Below, piece by piece: positions 8,471 to 18,854 of a DNA stretch of 64,000 nt (its first letter is position 1; each line of letters opens with the position of its first letter). This DNA is from Allobosea sp. OK403 (GTDB lineage Bacteria; Pseudomonadota; Alphaproteobacteria; Rhizobiales; Beijerinckiaceae): NCBI RefSeq assembly GCF_900113835.1, contig NZ_FOQV01000005.1, positions 102,796 to 166,795 of the forward strand, given 5' to 3'. A model generated the notes under the pieces. It saw only the letters and a program-made list of their open reading frames with translations, was not told the DNA's origin and did no database searches. Position numbers and translations under genes: made by a program.

Positions 8471-8665
8471 GAGAGGGGCAGGGGGGAGGAGTAGGCCCCT
8501 GGACCAGTCGGGTGCCAGCCTCACAGCGAAGCAACGGTGAGGTCACTGTCAAACCGTCCGACGGCCGGCCCCTCACCCTGCCCGAGATTGGCAGCTAGAA
8601 TGGCCCAAGTCGAAACATCCGACTTGGGTTGGAGAGGGTTCCCCGCGCCCCCATGACATCCTGGC
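8470..8665. repeat. Dispersed extragenic repeat family A, copy 1
   Basis: This stretch shares blocks with 63105-63262: a CCTCACAGCGAAGCA-type block, a CCCCTCACCCTGCCC block and a GGTTCCCCGCGCC end. It shares CCGAGATTGG and an AAGTCGGATG-type hairpin with 29446-29670. An inner hairpin CCCAAGTCG...CGACTTGGG lies near 8605-8630. The copy separates the IS481 fragment from coaBC. Confidence 0.7.
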
Positions 8666-8672
8666 TTTTTCG

Positions 8673-9992
8673 ATGCTAGGTGAAGGGCATCCCGGCTCAG
8701 GAACTCCGCCCTTGTCCGCATCCCGCTCCGTTCTCCTGATCATCGGCGGCGGCATCGCCGCCTATAAATGCCTGGAGCTGATCCGGCGCTTGAAGGATCA
8801 CGGCATCGCCTCGCGCTGCATCCTGACCAAGGCGGGCGAGGCGTTCGTCACGCCGCTCTCCGTCTCGTCGCTGGCCGGCGAGCGCTGCTTCACCGATCTG
8901 TTCTCGCTGACCGACGAGGCCGATATCGGCCATATCGCGCTGTCGCGCTCGACCGACCTCATCGTCGTCGCGCCCGCCACTGCCGATCTCATCGCCAAGA
9001 TGGCGACGGGGCTCGCCAATGACCTAGCCTCGACCGCGCTGCTCGCCACCGACAAGCGCATCCTGATCGCGCCTGCGATGAATCCCAGGATGTGGGAGCA
9101 TCCGGCGACACGGCGCAACATGGCGCAGCTCGAAAAGGACGGCGTGCTCGTCGTCGGGCCCAATTCCGGCGCCATGGCCGAGCGCGGCGAGAGCGGGCCG
9201 GGCCGCATGGCCGAACCGCTTGAGATCCTGGCCGCGATCGAGCGCGCTCTGGCCGGCGATATGGTGGCACAGCCGCGCGCGATCGGCTTCCTCGGCCGCA
9301 CGCCGGGAGGCGCGGCAATCGCGCAGAAGCCGCTCGCCGGGAAGCATGTGCTCGTCACCTCGGGGCCGACACATGAGCCGATCGACCCGGTGCGCTACAT
9401 CGCCAACCGCTCCTCGGGCAAGCAAGGCCATGCGATAGCAGCCGCAGCCGCAGCCGCTGGCGCCAGCGTGACGCTGGTCTCCGGCCCCGTCGGCCTGCCC
9501 GACCCCGCCGGCGTCACCACGATCCATGTCGAATCCGCTCGCGAGATGCTGGCGGCGACCGAGGCGGCGCTACCCGCCGACATCGCAGTCTTCGCGGCCG
9601 CCGTCGCCGATTGGCGCGTCGCGGACGCCGCACCGGAGAAGATGAAGAAGGGCGCTGGCGGGGCGCCGGCCCTGGCGCTGGTCGAGAACCCCGACATCCT
9701 GGCGACAGTCGCTCACCGCAAGACCGGCCGGCCGGCGCTCGTCGTCGGCTTCGCGGCGGAGACGGAAAACGTCATCGACTATGCCCGCGCCAAGCTCGCC
9801 AAGAAGGGCTGCGATCTGATCGTCGCCAATGATGTCGGCGGCACCGGCGTGATGGGCGGCGATTCCAACACCGTCCATCTCGTCACCCGCGACGGCGTTG
9901 AGACCTGGCCGACCCTGGCGAAGGAGGAGGTCGCGAGCCGCCTGATCGCACATCTGGCCGGGCTGACGGGCGTCTCGAAAGCGGGAGCCTAG
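8673..9992 (+). CDS. coaBC: Bifunctional phosphopantothenoylcysteine decarboxylase / phosphopantothenate-cysteine ligase
   Basis: This 439-residue fusion makes phosphopantothenoylcysteine and decarboxylates it to 4'-phosphopantetheine in CoA synthesis. The N-terminal flavoprotein half has the active-site His motif (DIGHIALSR, about residue 87) and APAMNPRMW. The C-terminal ligase half has [28 protein letters not shown] and a Lys-rich loop. The Cys-containing loop of E. coli CoaC is replaced by [12 protein letters not shown], a variant I recall from other Alphaproteobacteria. The start could also be the TTG at 8712, since the first residues are not conserved. dut follows after 2 bp, so the genes are probably co-transcribed. 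Confidence 0.93.
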   Translation: MLGEGHPGSGTPPLSASRSVLLIIGGGIAAYKCLELIRRLKDHGIASRCILTKAGEAFVTPLSVSSLAGERCFTDLFSLTDEADIGHIALSRSTDLIVVAPATADLIAKMATGLANDLASTALLATDKRILIAPAMNPRMWEHPATRRNMAQLEKDGVLVVGPNSGAMAERGESGPGRMAEPLEILAAIERALAGDMVAQPRAIGFLGRTPGGAAIAQKPLAGKHVLVTSGPTHEPIDPVRYIANRSSGKQGHAIAAAAAAAGASVTLVSGPVGLPDPAGVTTIHVESAREMLAATEAALPADIAVFAAAVADWRVADAAPEKMKKGAGGAPALALVENPDILATVAHRKTGRPALVVGFAAETENVIDYARAKLAKKGCDLIVANDVGGTGVMGGDSNTVHLVTRDGVETWPTLAKEEVASRLIAHLAGLTGVSKAGA

Positions 9993-9994
9993 GC

Positions 9995-10501
9995 ATGGTC
10001 ACGATCCCCGTACGCCGCGTCGGGCATGGCGCCGGGCTGCCGCTGCCAGCCTATGAAAGCGCGGGCGCCGCAGGGCTCGACCTGCGCGCGGCGCTGGCAG
10101 AGGAGGGCACGCTCGTCATGGCTCCCGGCGAGCGCATCGCGGTTCCCACCGGCCTTGCCCTGCAGCTGCCTGCCGGTTTCGAGGCGCAGGTGCGCCCGCG
10201 CTCGGGATTGGCCTTCCGGCACGGCATCACGGTGCTGAATTCGCCGGGCACGGTCGACAGCGACTATCGCGGCGAGGTCACGGCCATCCTGATCAACCTG
10301 GGCCAGGAGCCCTTCACGATCCGTCGCGGCGACCGCATCGCGCAATTGGTGATCGCGCCGGTCACGCAGGCCAATCTCGTCGAGACGACAATCCTGGACG
10401 AAACCGCGCGCGGCGCCGGCGGCTTCGGCTCGACGGGCGTTTCGGACGCGCCCAATTCGGATATCTCCAAATCCGACACGGTCAAGGGAGTCGACGCGTG
10501 A
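9995..10501 (+). CDS. dut: dUTP diphosphatase
   Basis: A 168-residue trimeric dUTPase that hydrolyses dUTP to dUMP and pyrophosphate, keeping uracil out of DNA and supplying dTMP synthesis. The conserved motifs are visible in order: [12 protein letters not shown] (I), [11 protein letters not shown] (II), [15 protein letters not shown] (III), [11 protein letters not shown] (IV) and [10 protein letters not shown] (V, the C-terminal arm closing the active site). About 20 residues after motif V form an extension. The gene starts 2 bp after coaBC and overlaps the next gene by 4 bp. Confidence 0.95.
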   Translation: MVTIPVRRVGHGAGLPLPAYESAGAAGLDLRAALAEEGTLVMAPGERIAVPTGLALQLPAGFEAQVRPRSGLAFRHGITVLNSPGTVDSDYRGEVTAILINLGQEPFTIRRGDRIAQLVIAPVTQANLVETTILDETARGAGGFGSTGVSDAPNSDISKSDTVKGVDA

Positions 10502-10950
10502 ACCTGCTCTCGCGCCGCAGCCTGCTCGCCATCGCGGCGGTGGTCGATATCGCCTTGCATGCGCGGCCCTCGCCGGTCGCGGCCAAAATGCTGGCGGCGC
10601 GGCATGATCTGCCGCCGCGCCATCTCGAGACGCTGCTGCAGGCGCTGGTCCGGGTCGGCATCCTGAAGGGCGTTCGCGGTCCGCGCGGCGGCTATGAGCT
10701 GGCGCGCGAGCGCCGCCGGATCACTGCCGGCGAGATCGCGCGCGCGGCGATGCAGGAGGCTGGCGAGGACGGACTCGGGCCCATGCCGCAATCGCGCCTG
10801 ATCGACCTCGTGGTCGGCCCGCAGGTGGAACGAGCCTCGCAGGCCTTTCTCTCGACATTGGATGGAGTCACCGTCGAGGAGCTGTGCCAGCAGGCGGAGC
10901 GGCGCGCGGCCTTTGACGGGGCGGGCGCGACCGCTGATTTCACAATCTAA
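10498..10950 (+). CDS. Rrf2-family transcriptional regulator
   Basis: A 150-residue protein with an N-terminal winged helix: [37 protein letters not shown] and [13 protein letters not shown] are hallmark Rrf2 segments. It has only one cysteine (ELCQQ), so it lacks the three-Cys cluster of IscR/NsrR and probably does not bind Fe-S. It starts with GTG overlapping the dut stop. cysK begins 85 bp downstream. Rrf2 proteins such as CymR control cysteine synthesis, so regulation of cysK is a reasonable inference from context. Confidence 0.85.
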   Translation: MNLLSRRSLLAIAAVVDIALHARPSPVAAKMLAARHDLPPRHLETLLQALVRVGILKGVRGPRGGYELARERRRITAGEIARAAMQEAGEDGLGPMPQSRLIDLVVGPQVERASQAFLSTLDGVTVEELCQQAERRAAFDGAGATADFTI

Positions 10951-11034
10951 ATTTGTATATATAGCCTATCATCGACATGGACTGTGAATTGAACTAGCGT
11001 CGCTATCAATCACGATCATTCCCAGGAGGATCCC

Positions 11035-12021
11035 ATGACCGAGGCAGTGCGCAAGCTCCACCCCGCTCCGAGCAAGGCCCCAGGCCGCGGCAGGGTCTAT
11101 GAATCGATCACCGACACCATCGGCGACACCCCCTTGGTCAAGCTCAACCGCTTACCGGCCGAGCGCGGCGTCAAGGCGACGATCCTGGCCAAGCTCGAAT
11201 TCTTCAACCCGATCTCCAGCGTCAAGGACCGCATCGGCGTCAATATGGTCGATGCGCTGGAGGCGTCGGGCGCGTTGAAGCCGGGCGGCACGCTGATCGA
11301 GCCGACCTCGGGCAATACCGGCATCGCGCTCGCCTTTGTCGCCGCCGCGCGCGGCTATCGCCTGATCCTGGTGATGCCGGAGACGATGTCGCTGGAGCGC
11401 CGCAAGATGCTGGCGCTGCTTGGTGCCGAGCTCGTGCTGACACCCGGTCCCGGCGGCATGCGCGGCGCTGTTGCGCGGGCCGAGGAGCTCAAGGCGGAGA
11501 TTCCGGGCTCGATCATCCCGCAGCAATTCGAGAACCCGCATAATCCGGAAATCCATCGCAAGACGACCGCCGAGGAAATCTGGAACGACACTGACGGCAA
11601 GGTCGACATCTTCATCGCCGGCGTCGGCACGGGCGGCACCATCACCGGCGTCGGCCAGGTGCTCAAGGCGCGCAAGCCCGGCGTGAAGATCATCGCGGTC
11701 GAGCCCGAGGATTCGCCGGTGCTGTCGGGCGGCGCGCCCGGCCCACACAAGATCCAGGGCATCGGGGCCGGCTTCGTGCCGGGCATCCTTGACCGCTCGG
11801 TGATCGACGAGGTCGTCACCGTCGGCAATCAGACCTCCTTCGAGACGGCGCGCGCCCTTGCCAAGAGCGAGGGCATTCCCGCCGGCATCTCGTCGGGGGC
11901 AGCGGTGGCGGCGGCACTCGAAGTTGGTGCGCGGCCGGAGAACGCCGGCAAGACCATCGTCGTGATCATCCCCTCCTTCGCCGAGCGCTATATTTCGAGC
12001 GCCTTGTTCGAGGGGCTGTGA
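11035..12021 (+). CDS. cysK: Cysteine synthase A (O-acetylserine sulfhydrylase)
   Basis: A 328-residue PLP enzyme that makes cysteine from O-acetylserine and sulfide. [13 protein letters not shown] holds the PLP-binding Lys64 and [12 protein letters not shown] (residues 90-101) is the substrate loop. [16 protein letters not shown] binds the PLP phosphate. The N-terminus has about 20 extra residues before the conserved core. The ATG is preceded by AGGAGG at 11025-11030. A GNAT gene overlaps its stop by 4 bp. The 84-bp gap upstream is AT-rich (TTGTATATATAG) and probably carries its promoter. Confidence 0.95.
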   Translation: MTEAVRKLHPAPSKAPGRGRVYESITDTIGDTPLVKLNRLPAERGVKATILAKLEFFNPISSVKDRIGVNMVDALEASGALKPGGTLIEPTSGNTGIALAFVAAARGYRLILVMPETMSLERRKMLALLGAELVLTPGPGGMRGAVARAEELKAEIPGSIIPQQFENPHNPEIHRKTTAEEIWNDTDGKVDIFIAGVGTGGTITGVGQVLKARKPGVKIIAVEPEDSPVLSGGAPGPHKIQGIGAGFVPGILDRSVIDEVVTVGNQTSFETARALAKSEGIPAGISSGAAVAAALEVGARPENAGKTIVVIIPSFAERYISSALFEGL

Positions 12022-12470
12022 CACCGGCCAGGATTCAGGTCGTTCGCGTCAGCGCTGCGCTGCCGGACGGTTTCGAGGCCTTGCGACAAGAGGCGGCCGG
12101 GGAGGATTACGCCTTCCTCGACCGGCTAGCCGAGGAGGTCGCGCGCGGCGACTATGCCGGCGATGGCGACCTGCCTGTGCTCTTCGCGGCCTTCGCGGAG
12201 GGCGAATTGGCGGGGTTGGGCGGCCTCACGCCCGACCCTTACGATCCGGAGCCGGATCTCGCCCGGCTGCGCCATCTCTATGTGCGTCCCGCCCGCCGCC
12301 GCCATGGCGTTGGGCGCGCCATCGCGGCGGCCCTGATCCAGCAGGGTTTTGCCGTGGCTGCGCGGCTCTCCCTACGCGCTGCCGATGACCGCGCAGCCGC
12401 CTTCTGGGATGCGGAAGGTTTCCGTCGCGATCTCAGCGGCGCAACGCGCACGCATCTGCTGGAGCGCTGA
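12018..12470 (+). CDS. GNAT-family N-acetyltransferase
   Basis: A 150-residue protein with the GNAT acetyl-CoA-binding motif [21 protein letters not shown] at about residues 88-107 (the R/Q-x-x-G-x-G/A pattern). The following helix is [17 protein letters not shown]. The substrate is unknown. It starts with GTG overlapping the cysK stop, so it is translated with cysK. A serine acetyltransferase role is unlikely, since CysE belongs to a different fold. Confidence 0.8.
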   Translation: MTPARIQVVRVSAALPDGFEALRQEAAGEDYAFLDRLAEEVARGDYAGDGDLPVLFAAFAEGELAGLGGLTPDPYDPEPDLARLRHLYVRPARRRHGVGRAIAAALIQQGFAVAARLSLRAADDRAAAFWDAEGFRRDLSGATRTHLLER

Positions 12471-12485
12471 AGCCCGGCCAGCCTG

Positions 12486-13367
12486 TTAGCGACGCAGCAC
12501 GAGCCTGTTGCCCCAGGGATCGGCGATCGAGGGTCCCTTGGCATCCTCGCTGCCGCCGGCTGCCAGGATACGCTGGCGCATCGCCTCGAAATCCCCGGCA
12601 TCGCGAGCGAGCAGCTCGAAAAAGCCGAGCCCCGCCTCGCCCTCGCCGCGCGCGCCGGCGCCCCGGCTGTTCCAGATATTGCCGGCGATGTGGTGGTGAT
12701 AACCGCCGCTGGAGAGGAAGCTCGCGCCGGGATAGCGCACCATCAGGTCGAAGCCGAGCTTGCCGGCGTAGAACGCCTCGGCCTCAGCCGTATCGCCGAC
12801 GCGCAGATGGATATGGCCCATGCGCGTGCCGCTCGGCATGCCGGTATAGCGGCCAGCCTGCGCTTCGCTCAGCAGCGCCTGCAGATCGAGCCGCTCGGTC
12901 GCCATCTTGATCGCTCCGTCGCGTCGCGGCCAATCGGCGCGCGGGCGATCGCGATAGATCTCGATGCCATTGCCCTCGGGGTCCGAGAGATACAGAGCCT
13001 CGCTGACGAGATGGTCGGAGGCGCCTTCGAGCTTGATGCGCGCATTGGCGGCATGGCCGACCCAATCGGCGAGAGCGCCGCGCGAGGGCAGCAGGATGGC
13101 GAGGTGGAACAGCCCTGTCGGCGAGGTCGGGGGCTCGGCGCCCTCCTCCAGCCGCACCAGAACCTCGCCATCGACGCCGAGCGTGGCAAGGCCGGGCTCC
13201 TGATGGATCAGGGCAAGGCCGATCGCGTCGCGATAGAACGCTGTCAGCTTCGCCAGATCGTGAACCCGCAGCGTAACCGCGCCGATATGGAAGGGCGCAT
13301 CCAGCGCTTCGAGCCGGACGGGCGAAGCGGATGTGGCGTCCCGGTTGGAATCTTGGACCGCGACCAT
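12486..13367 (-). CDS. VOC-family protein, catechol 2,3-dioxygenase-like (two-domain)
   Basis: About 293 residues form two vicinal-oxygen-chelate domains. The first starts FHIGAVTLRVHDLAKLTAFY and the second has MGHIHLRVGDTAEAEAFYAG. Metal-ligand candidates are His in each β-strand, YHHHIAGN and a late Glu (FFELLA). The layout resembles CatE/YfiE ring-cleavage enzymes and related glyoxalase-fold proteins of unknown substrate. I chose the ATG at 13367, with GGAGG upstream, over longer in-frame starts that overlap the neighbouring oxidoreductase gene. It is convergent with the GNAT gene. Confidence 0.8.
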   Translation of the reverse strand: MVAVQDSNRDATSASPVRLEALDAPFHIGAVTLRVHDLAKLTAFYRDAIGLALIHQEPGLATLGVDGEVLVRLEEGAEPPTSPTGLFHLAILLPSRGALADWVGHAANARIKLEGASDHLVSEALYLSDPEGNGIEIYRDRPRADWPRRDGAIKMATERLDLQALLSEAQAGRYTGMPSGTRMGHIHLRVGDTAEAEAFYAGKLGFDLMVRYPGASFLSSGGYHHHIAGNIWNSRGAGARGEGEAGLGFFELLARDAGDFEAMRQRILAAGGSEDAKGPSIADPWGNRLVLRR

Positions 13368-13491
13368 GGCAGCCTCCGAAAATGAGCCGGCCTTCACTGG
13401 CCGTGTGAGCCGGAAGATGGCGATCTTCGCCCGCCTTGTCGCCCCTGGCGGTGGCAAGCTCATGATTGCAGCCGCGCAATCGCGGGCGGGC

Positions 13492-14742
13492 TCAGGGCTT
13501 GGTCGGGTCGCGCCGGTCAATCGCGAAATGCTGGAACCATGGCGCTTCCACCCCGCCGATGAGCGAGGCGAGCAGGCGCGAGGCGACGAAGCTGAAGGTG
13601 ATGCCGTTGCCGCCATAGCCATAGGCTGCGAGCATGCGCGCCTGCCCGGGCACCCGCCCGATCAATGGCAACCCGTCCGAAGTCTGCCCGAAGGCGCCCG
13701 ACCAGGCATGGCCAAGCGTCGGTTCGGCCTGCGGCAGGAGAGCCTTGAGTTTGCCGAGCAGCGCTTTCGTCTTCTGCGGCCCCAGCCGCTCGCGCAGCTC
13801 GGGGTCCTCGGTCGCTTCATCCTCGCCGCCGAGCACGATGCGGCCATCGGTCGTCGTGCGGCAGTAGATATAGTCCTGCGAAGCCTCCCAGATGAGGGCA
13901 GGGCCGGGCCAGAGCGCTGCCGGCGGCTGCGGCAGGGTCGCGATCGCCCAGCTCGATGCGGTTCGGTGCAGGTCGCTCCTCACGCAAGCGGGCATCACAT
14001 AGCCCGTTGCGAGCACGATATGGCCGGCTTCGACGGTCCGGCCTCCAGCGAGCTTGACGGCGGCAGCTTGCGAGCTGCTCTCGAAAGCAACCGCCTCGTC
14101 CCGGATCAGGCGCGCCCCGCGCCCGGCGGCTTGCGCCAGCAAGGCGTGACACAGGCTGAGCGGATCAGCCTCGGCGGAGCCCGGCGAGACGAGCGCGGCC
14201 GCCCGGTCGAAGCCGAAGGCACCGAGCAGCGTCGCATGGTCGAGCAGAGCGCCGGGAAGCCCGGCCCGCTCGCGCAGGATATGCTCGTCCCTAAGCTCAC
14301 GCGGGCCGACTTCGCCGGCCGCGAGATAGACCGTGTCGCGCGGGATGAAGGCCGCACCGAGTTCCAGCCGCGCGACCAGCTCGCCGAGGCCTGCTACGGC
14401 GCGGAAGCTGCGGCGATAAACATCGGCGGCGCGGTCGAAACCGTAAAGCTCCGCCAGCCGGCGCAGCGGCAGGTCGATCTCCCACTGCAGCATGGCGGTA
14501 CTGGCAGCCGTGCTGCCGAAACCCTCACGCTCGCGATCGATCACGACGACCCTGTGGCCGAAGGCGGTGAGATGCTCCGCCACCATCGCGCCGGTGATGC
14601 CCCCGCCGACGATCGCGACATCGCACTGGATATCTACCTCCAGCTCTTCACTGGCTGGGCGTGCCGGGCCAGAAAGCCATGGGCCGCGACCGCTGCGCAG
14701 ATCGCCCTGGCGAGTGGTGTCGGGATCGAGCATCCGCCTCAA
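13492..14742 (-). CDS. FAD-dependent oxidoreductase, DAO family
   Basis: A 416-residue flavoprotein of the D-amino-acid oxidase type (PuuB-like). The Rossmann motif VAIVGGGITGAMVAEHL begins at residue 43. GSTAASTAMLQWEID is the segment typical of γ-glutamylputrescine oxidase-like enzymes, and GYGGNGITFSFVA is the C-terminal FAD contact. The substrate is probably a secondary or primary amine, but it is not defined by sequence. The start overlaps the YihY-type gene stop by 4 bp, so they form an operon. Confidence 0.85.
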   Translation of the reverse strand: MRRMLDPDTTRQGDLRSGRGPWLSGPARPASEELEVDIQCDVAIVGGGITGAMVAEHLTAFGHRVVVIDREREGFGSTAASTAMLQWEIDLPLRRLAELYGFDRAADVYRRSFRAVAGLGELVARLELGAAFIPRDTVYLAAGEVGPRELRDEHILRERAGLPGALLDHATLLGAFGFDRAAALVSPGSAEADPLSLCHALLAQAAGRGARLIRDEAVAFESSSQAAAVKLAGGRTVEAGHIVLATGYVMPACVRSDLHRTASSWAIATLPQPPAALWPGPALIWEASQDYIYCRTTTDGRIVLGGEDEATEDPELRERLGPQKTKALLGKLKALLPQAEPTLGHAWSGAFGQTSDGLPLIGRVPGQARMLAAYGYGGNGITFSFVASRLLASLIGGVEAPWFQHFAIDRRDPTKP

Positions 14743-15788
14743 TCCGCCGTCGGTTCGCCGACCGAATCGGCCATGGTCGCGCCGCGCTGGCCGAGCGGCT
14801 TGGGGTTGCCAATGGTGGTGTCGTGGGCGGTCTGGTGTTCGAGCTCGGCGTTGAATTCGGCCCCAGCGAGCACGATCACCGCCGAAAGCCAGAGCCAGGT
14901 CATGAACACCACGACGGTCGCAAGCGACCCATAGGTCGCAGTGTAGTTGCCGAGCGTTCCGACATACCAGGAAAAGGCCCAGGACGCGGCGGCCCAGAGC
15001 AAGGCCGCGCCGACCGCTCCGGGCATCACCCAGGCGAAGCGCGCCGCGCGCCGGCTTGGGCCGATCCAGTAGAGGCAGGCGATGGAGAGCATCGCGACGA
15101 TGAGGAAGAACGGCCAGCGCACTAGCCGCAACAGCCGTTCCAATTCATGGGCGAAGGGGAATAGCGCGGTCACGACAGGCACGGAGGCGATGACGATCAG
15201 CGCCGCGGCCAGCAGCACCACGCCGCTGATCGTCGTCATCAGCGACAGGGCATTGAGCTTGAGGAAGCTGCGCTTCTCGCGCTCGCGATAGATGATGTTG
15301 AGTGCATCGAAAATCGCCTTCACAGCGGCGTTCGCGCTCCAGAAGGCGACGAGAACGCTGATCAGGACGGTGAGCGAAAGGGCCGAGGCGCTCTGCCCGG
15401 CAAGCCGCATGGCCTGCTCATGGATCAGGTCGCGCGCGGCCTGGGGGAAGACGAGGGTGAGGCCGTCGAGCTGCTCGGCGATGGTCGAGGGATCGGTGAA
15501 GGAGCGGTAGATCGTCACCAGGAGCGAGAGCGCCGGCACCAGCGAGAGCAAGGTGTAGAAGGCGACTGCGCCGGCAAGCGAGGCCAGCCGATTGTCGGCG
15601 ACATTGCTGGAAAAGCGCAGCAGCACGTCCTTCCAGCCGAGCCAGGTCATCTCCAGCGGGGAGGAGGCTGCGCGCCCGCGTGCGGCTTCCCGCGCGGTGC
15701 GTGCAACGCGCCGTGACACCGCGCCATAGGCATAGCCCAGAGCAACGGCTGCGCTGGCCAACCCGGCAATGCGTTTCAGGAAGGCCAT
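14739..15788 (-). CDS. YihY/virulence factor BrkB family membrane protein
   Basis: A 349-residue inner-membrane protein with about six hydrophobic helices. Family segments are NRLASLAGAVAFYTLLSLVP, then FWSANAAVKAIFDALNIIYRE and YTATYGSLATVVVFMTWLWL. BrkB/YihY proteins were once mis-called RNase BN and their function is not settled. The protein has a basic N-terminus and a polar C-terminal tail. It is upstream of, and overlapping, the FAD oxidoreductase. Confidence 0.88.
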   Translation of the reverse strand: MAFLKRIAGLASAAVALGYAYGAVSRRVARTAREAARGRAASSPLEMTWLGWKDVLLRFSSNVADNRLASLAGAVAFYTLLSLVPALSLLVTIYRSFTDPSTIAEQLDGLTLVFPQAARDLIHEQAMRLAGQSASALSLTVLISVLVAFWSANAAVKAIFDALNIIYREREKRSFLKLNALSLMTTISGVVLLAAALIVIASVPVVTALFPFAHELERLLRLVRWPFFLIVAMLSIACLYWIGPSRRAARFAWVMPGAVGAALLWAAASWAFSWYVGTLGNYTATYGSLATVVVFMTWLWLSAVIVLAGAEFNAELEHQTAHDTTIGNPKPLGQRGATMADSVGEPTAD

Positions 15789-15824
15789 TGGCTGATCAGG
15801 TCAGGTCGGGGGTGAAATGACACC

Positions 15825-17330
15825 TTAAGACGATCCCATGCAAACATTCACCGTCAGGCCATGACCTTTGAACGGGCGGTCAGCGGATCCATGCTGACCA
15901 TACCCAACATTCCACGAGTTGGGCCATCGAACGCTTTCAATTCCTGTTGCTGCGGCAGCCTTGAGCGATGTCCATGCGGTTTCCCGATGTGCGCGATAGA
16001 GAATACCTCCAGGCCCCATCTCTGGATAAAACGCGACATGGAAATCGAAATCGTGGTTGGCAGGCAGATCGGGCCCGAACCAATATGAGGGGCTCCGTCC
16101 CGGCTGCTTTCCGACGATGAGCGTAAGGGTCTGGTTCGGGCCGCGCAAACCAAGCCAGATAGGGGCAATCGCCTCGGGGGAATGGGCTGTGAACAGCGTC
16201 TGCTCTGGAGCCCAAGGCTCTAACGCCGTTCTCCCGGTGACATGAAGCTCGATACTATGTCCGGTACCCATCAATCCGGCAAAGAGCGCGTCAGATTTGC
16301 CGACGCCGAGACGTCGCCATTCAGCAGGCGTACCGATAGATTTCGGCGGCCATTGCAGCTGTTCTCGCACAACACCGCCCGTGTCCAGAACTTGATATCT
16401 TAGCCCATTCTCATCAAGCGCTGCCTGAATACAGTGAAGATACTCGACGCCTTCCGGCATCCTGTGCGCAGTGCCAGCTCCTGCCGTACATATCTGAAGC
16501 ACGCCGTGGTGCACCTGAACATCGTAAGCGAGAATATGGCTGCATAGATAAGCAAAGACGCCGGCATCTACCAAAATGTTCCAGAACGTCTCGGCATACT
16601 CATGCCCTATCTCGCGTTGATAGGTTCCGGAAAACCCGTTCACTGGAAACACCGGATGGTGACCGAGCACGATTTTATATTTTGCGTCGGCGTGCTGCTT
16701 GAGAACGGCTTCCAGCCATTCGGTTTCAACATGCCCTTCGCCGCCGAGGCCAGACCAAAGAGTGTGGACGAAGACCATCAATAAATCGCCGCGGCGGACC
16801 CAATAGGACAGGCCTTTTTGATCCTTTGGACCATTATCAGGAAGCTGGAGGACCTCCCTGAAAATATCCTCGCTCATCCTGTCATAGGCCGTGTGATTAC
16901 CTGTCGTGTGCCACATCGGCGTTTTCTGGCGATCGAGCCAGGCCATTTCTACGTCGAAAAAGTGTTTCCACTGATCGCGCAAAGCAGTCGGATCAGGGAT
17001 TAAACCAATAATTTCATCGCCTGGAAATAGTATAAACTCAGGGTAAGGACTTAAACGATTTACGACAGCGTTCACTTCCGCAAAAGTTCGTTCATGTAAT
17101 GCACCTGGAACGCCGGAACACGAATCTCCATACATTACAAATTGGTGACCGCCCGGCTTTGGAAGAAGCGCTTTAATCGGCTCATCTGTCATTGCTAGAG
17201 TCTCTATTTCGCTTGGGAATTTCATCGGCCGCATTTTTTTGACAGCGGGATCATGAGCGATCCAGCGCTGGCTTCGGCCTTCGGCGCTCAATGCAATGAC
17301 GACAGCGTGGCTGCAACCATGCAGCGCCAC
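15825..17330 (-). CDS. Calcineurin-like metallophosphoesterase
   Basis: Up to 501 residues with the phosphoesterase motif series: YGDSCSG, FPGDEI, TTGNHTAYD, LGHHPVFP and a paired-His segment (CSHILAYDVQVHHG). These bind two metals and hydrolyse phosphoesters. The C-terminal third (about 350-500) is a β-rich region without a recognised domain. No clear signal peptide or ribosome-binding site fixes the start. GTG 17330 has a GGAA nearby, while in-frame ATGs at 17234, 17225 and 17192 lie closer to the conserved core. Base composition looks less GC-rich than its neighbours, which suggests acquisition. Confidence 0.75.
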   Translation of the reverse strand: MALHGCSHAVVIALSAEGRSQRWIAHDPAVKKMRPMKFPSEIETLAMTDEPIKALLPKPGGHQFVMYGDSCSGVPGALHERTFAEVNAVVNRLSPYPEFILFPGDEIIGLIPDPTALRDQWKHFFDVEMAWLDRQKTPMWHTTGNHTAYDRMSEDIFREVLQLPDNGPKDQKGLSYWVRRGDLLMVFVHTLWSGLGGEGHVETEWLEAVLKQHADAKYKIVLGHHPVFPVNGFSGTYQREIGHEYAETFWNILVDAGVFAYLCSHILAYDVQVHHGVLQICTAGAGTAHRMPEGVEYLHCIQAALDENGLRYQVLDTGGVVREQLQWPPKSIGTPAEWRRLGVGKSDALFAGLMGTGHSIELHVTGRTALEPWAPEQTLFTAHSPEAIAPIWLGLRGPNQTLTLIVGKQPGRSPSYWFGPDLPANHDFDFHVAFYPEMGPGGILYRAHRETAWTSLKAAAATGIESVRWPNSWNVGYGQHGSADRPFKGHGLTVNVCMGSS

Positions 17331-17514
17331 GCTTGTTCCGTGTCAGCGCCGACGTAGCAGCTTAGGCGATTGTTAACCTTAACGCTTTCTTCTGTTCAAG
17401 GACCGGCGCGCGTGACGAAGGCGCGGAATGGCTCGGACGCTCCGGAAGGGCCGCGCTGCAAGGCGCGGCGCCTGGGCCTTGAGTCCCAGATGTCGTTTGA
17501 GAGTTGAGATCGTG

Positions 17515-18213
17515 ATGACAACGCCGCTGAGAACTGCGCTGGCCGCCCTGCTGATCCTGACCGGCAGCGCCGCCGCCATGGCTGCCGATCTGTCTTCGGG
17601 CAAGCAACTGCCGCCCGCGCCGGCCTTGCCGAGCTTCTACTCCTGGACCGGCTTCTATCTTGGCGCGCAGGGCGGCTATTCCTGGGGTTCGGACAAGATC
17701 AGGCAGCTCTCCACCACCGGGCTGGGTTATGCCGGCGCCTTCCGTGATACGCCCGGAAGCGCGCTCGGCGGCGGGCAGGCCGGCCTGAATGTTCAGTTCG
17801 ACTCGATCGTGCTCGGCCTCGAAGGCGATCTCGAAGCCTTGCAGGAGCGTGGCGGCTTCAGTCTCGGACGCAGCCAGCGCGACTGGCAGGCCTCGCTGCG
17901 CGCCCGCATCGGCTACGCTTTCGACACCGTGATGATCTACGGCACGGGCGGCGCGGCCTTCACCGAATTCAATCTCAGATCCTACGATCCCATCTCCGGC
18001 CTCGGCGGGAGCACGCAGGTTTCCAGGGCCGGCTGGACGCTCGGCGGCGGCGTGAACTATGCCTTGACCAGCAACCTGATCCTGGGCGCGGAATACCGCT
18101 ACACCGATTACGGCAAGTTCGACCCCACTGCCCGGAACTCCGCGCTGGGCCTCGCCAGCGAGCAGGAGGCGAAGACCCATACCGTGCGGGCGAGCCTCGC
18201 CTACAAGTTCTGA
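17515..18213 (+). CDS. Outer-membrane β-barrel protein (Omp25/OmpA-like porin family)
   Basis: About 232 residues with a signal peptide (MTTPLRTALAALLILTGSAA, likely cut after AMA) and a small β-barrel. FYSWTGFYLGAQGGYSWG is the standard start of the rhizobial Omp25/RopB family. The C-terminus HTVRASLAYKF ends in aromatic Phe, as required for BAM insertion. The role is structural or permeability-related. ATG 17515 is chosen because the signal peptide starts there. An upstream in-frame extension lacks signal features. Confidence 0.88.
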   Translation: MTTPLRTALAALLILTGSAAAMAADLSSGKQLPPAPALPSFYSWTGFYLGAQGGYSWGSDKIRQLSTTGLGYAGAFRDTPGSALGGGQAGLNVQFDSIVLGLEGDLEALQERGGFSLGRSQRDWQASLRARIGYAFDTVMIYGTGGAAFTEFNLRSYDPISGLGGSTQVSRAGWTLGGGVNYALTSNLILGAEYRYTDYGKFDPTARNSALGLASEQEAKTHTVRASLAYKF

Positions 18214-18235
18214 GCAGGCATCGTCCGGGCGTGCC

Positions 18236-18841
18236 CTAGAAACCCGTACGCTGCCTAATCGCTGCGGCGAGCGTGCCGTCGTCGAGATAGTCGAGCTCGC
18301 CGCCCACCGGCACGCCATGGGCGAGCTTGGTCACCTTGACCGGCAGATGGGCCAGAAGGTCGGTGACGAAATGCGCCGTGGTCTGGCCGTCGACCGTGGC
18401 GTTGAGCGCCAGGATGATTTCCTTGACCGCCGGGTCGGAGGCGCGCGCCACCAGCGCATCGAGCGTCAGATGCTCGGGCCTGACGCCGTCCAGCGCCGAC
18501 AGAATCCCGCCCAGCACGTGATAACGCCCCTGGACCGCGCCCGAGCGCTCCAGCGCCCAGAGATCGGCGATATCGGCGACCACCACGATCTGCCCATCGT
18601 CGCGGCGCGGGTCGCGGCAGAGCGAGCAGGGGTCGCTGGTGTCGATATTGCCGCAGCTCGAGCAGACGACGATGCGCTCGCGGGCGACCGCCATGGCTTC
18701 CGAGAGCGGGCCGAGCAATTGCTCGCGCTTCTTGACGAGGTGCAGCGCCGCGCGCCGGGCCGAACGCGGCCCCAGCCCCGGCAATTTGGCCAGGAGCTGG
18801 ATCAGGCGCTCGATCTCGGGGCCGGCGATGGCGCGGGACAT
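18236..18841 (-). CDS. recR: Recombination mediator RecR
   Basis: A 201-residue RecFOR-pathway protein that helps load RecA on gapped DNA. It has the helix-hairpin-helix [19 protein letters not shown], a four-Cys zinc finger ([16 protein letters not shown] at about residues 55-70) and a TOPRIM domain beginning [15 protein letters not shown]. The length is normal. It lies 13 bp downstream of ybaB and is the last gene of dnaX-ybaB-recR. Confidence 0.96.
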   Translation of the reverse strand: MSRAIAGPEIERLIQLLAKLPGLGPRSARRAALHLVKKREQLLGPLSEAMAVARERIVVCSSCGNIDTSDPCSLCRDPRRDDGQIVVVADIADLWALERSGAVQGRYHVLGGILSALDGVRPEHLTLDALVARASDPAVKEIILALNATVDGQTTAHFVTDLLAHLPVKVTKLAHGVPVGGELDYLDDGTLAAAIRQRTGF

Positions 18842-18854
18842 GCGAGGCTGAACC

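Noticed and set aside
13333..14934. A 533-codon open frame on the plus strand
   Set aside because: It runs antisense to the FAD oxidoreductase with its Rossmann motif and has no recognisable domain.
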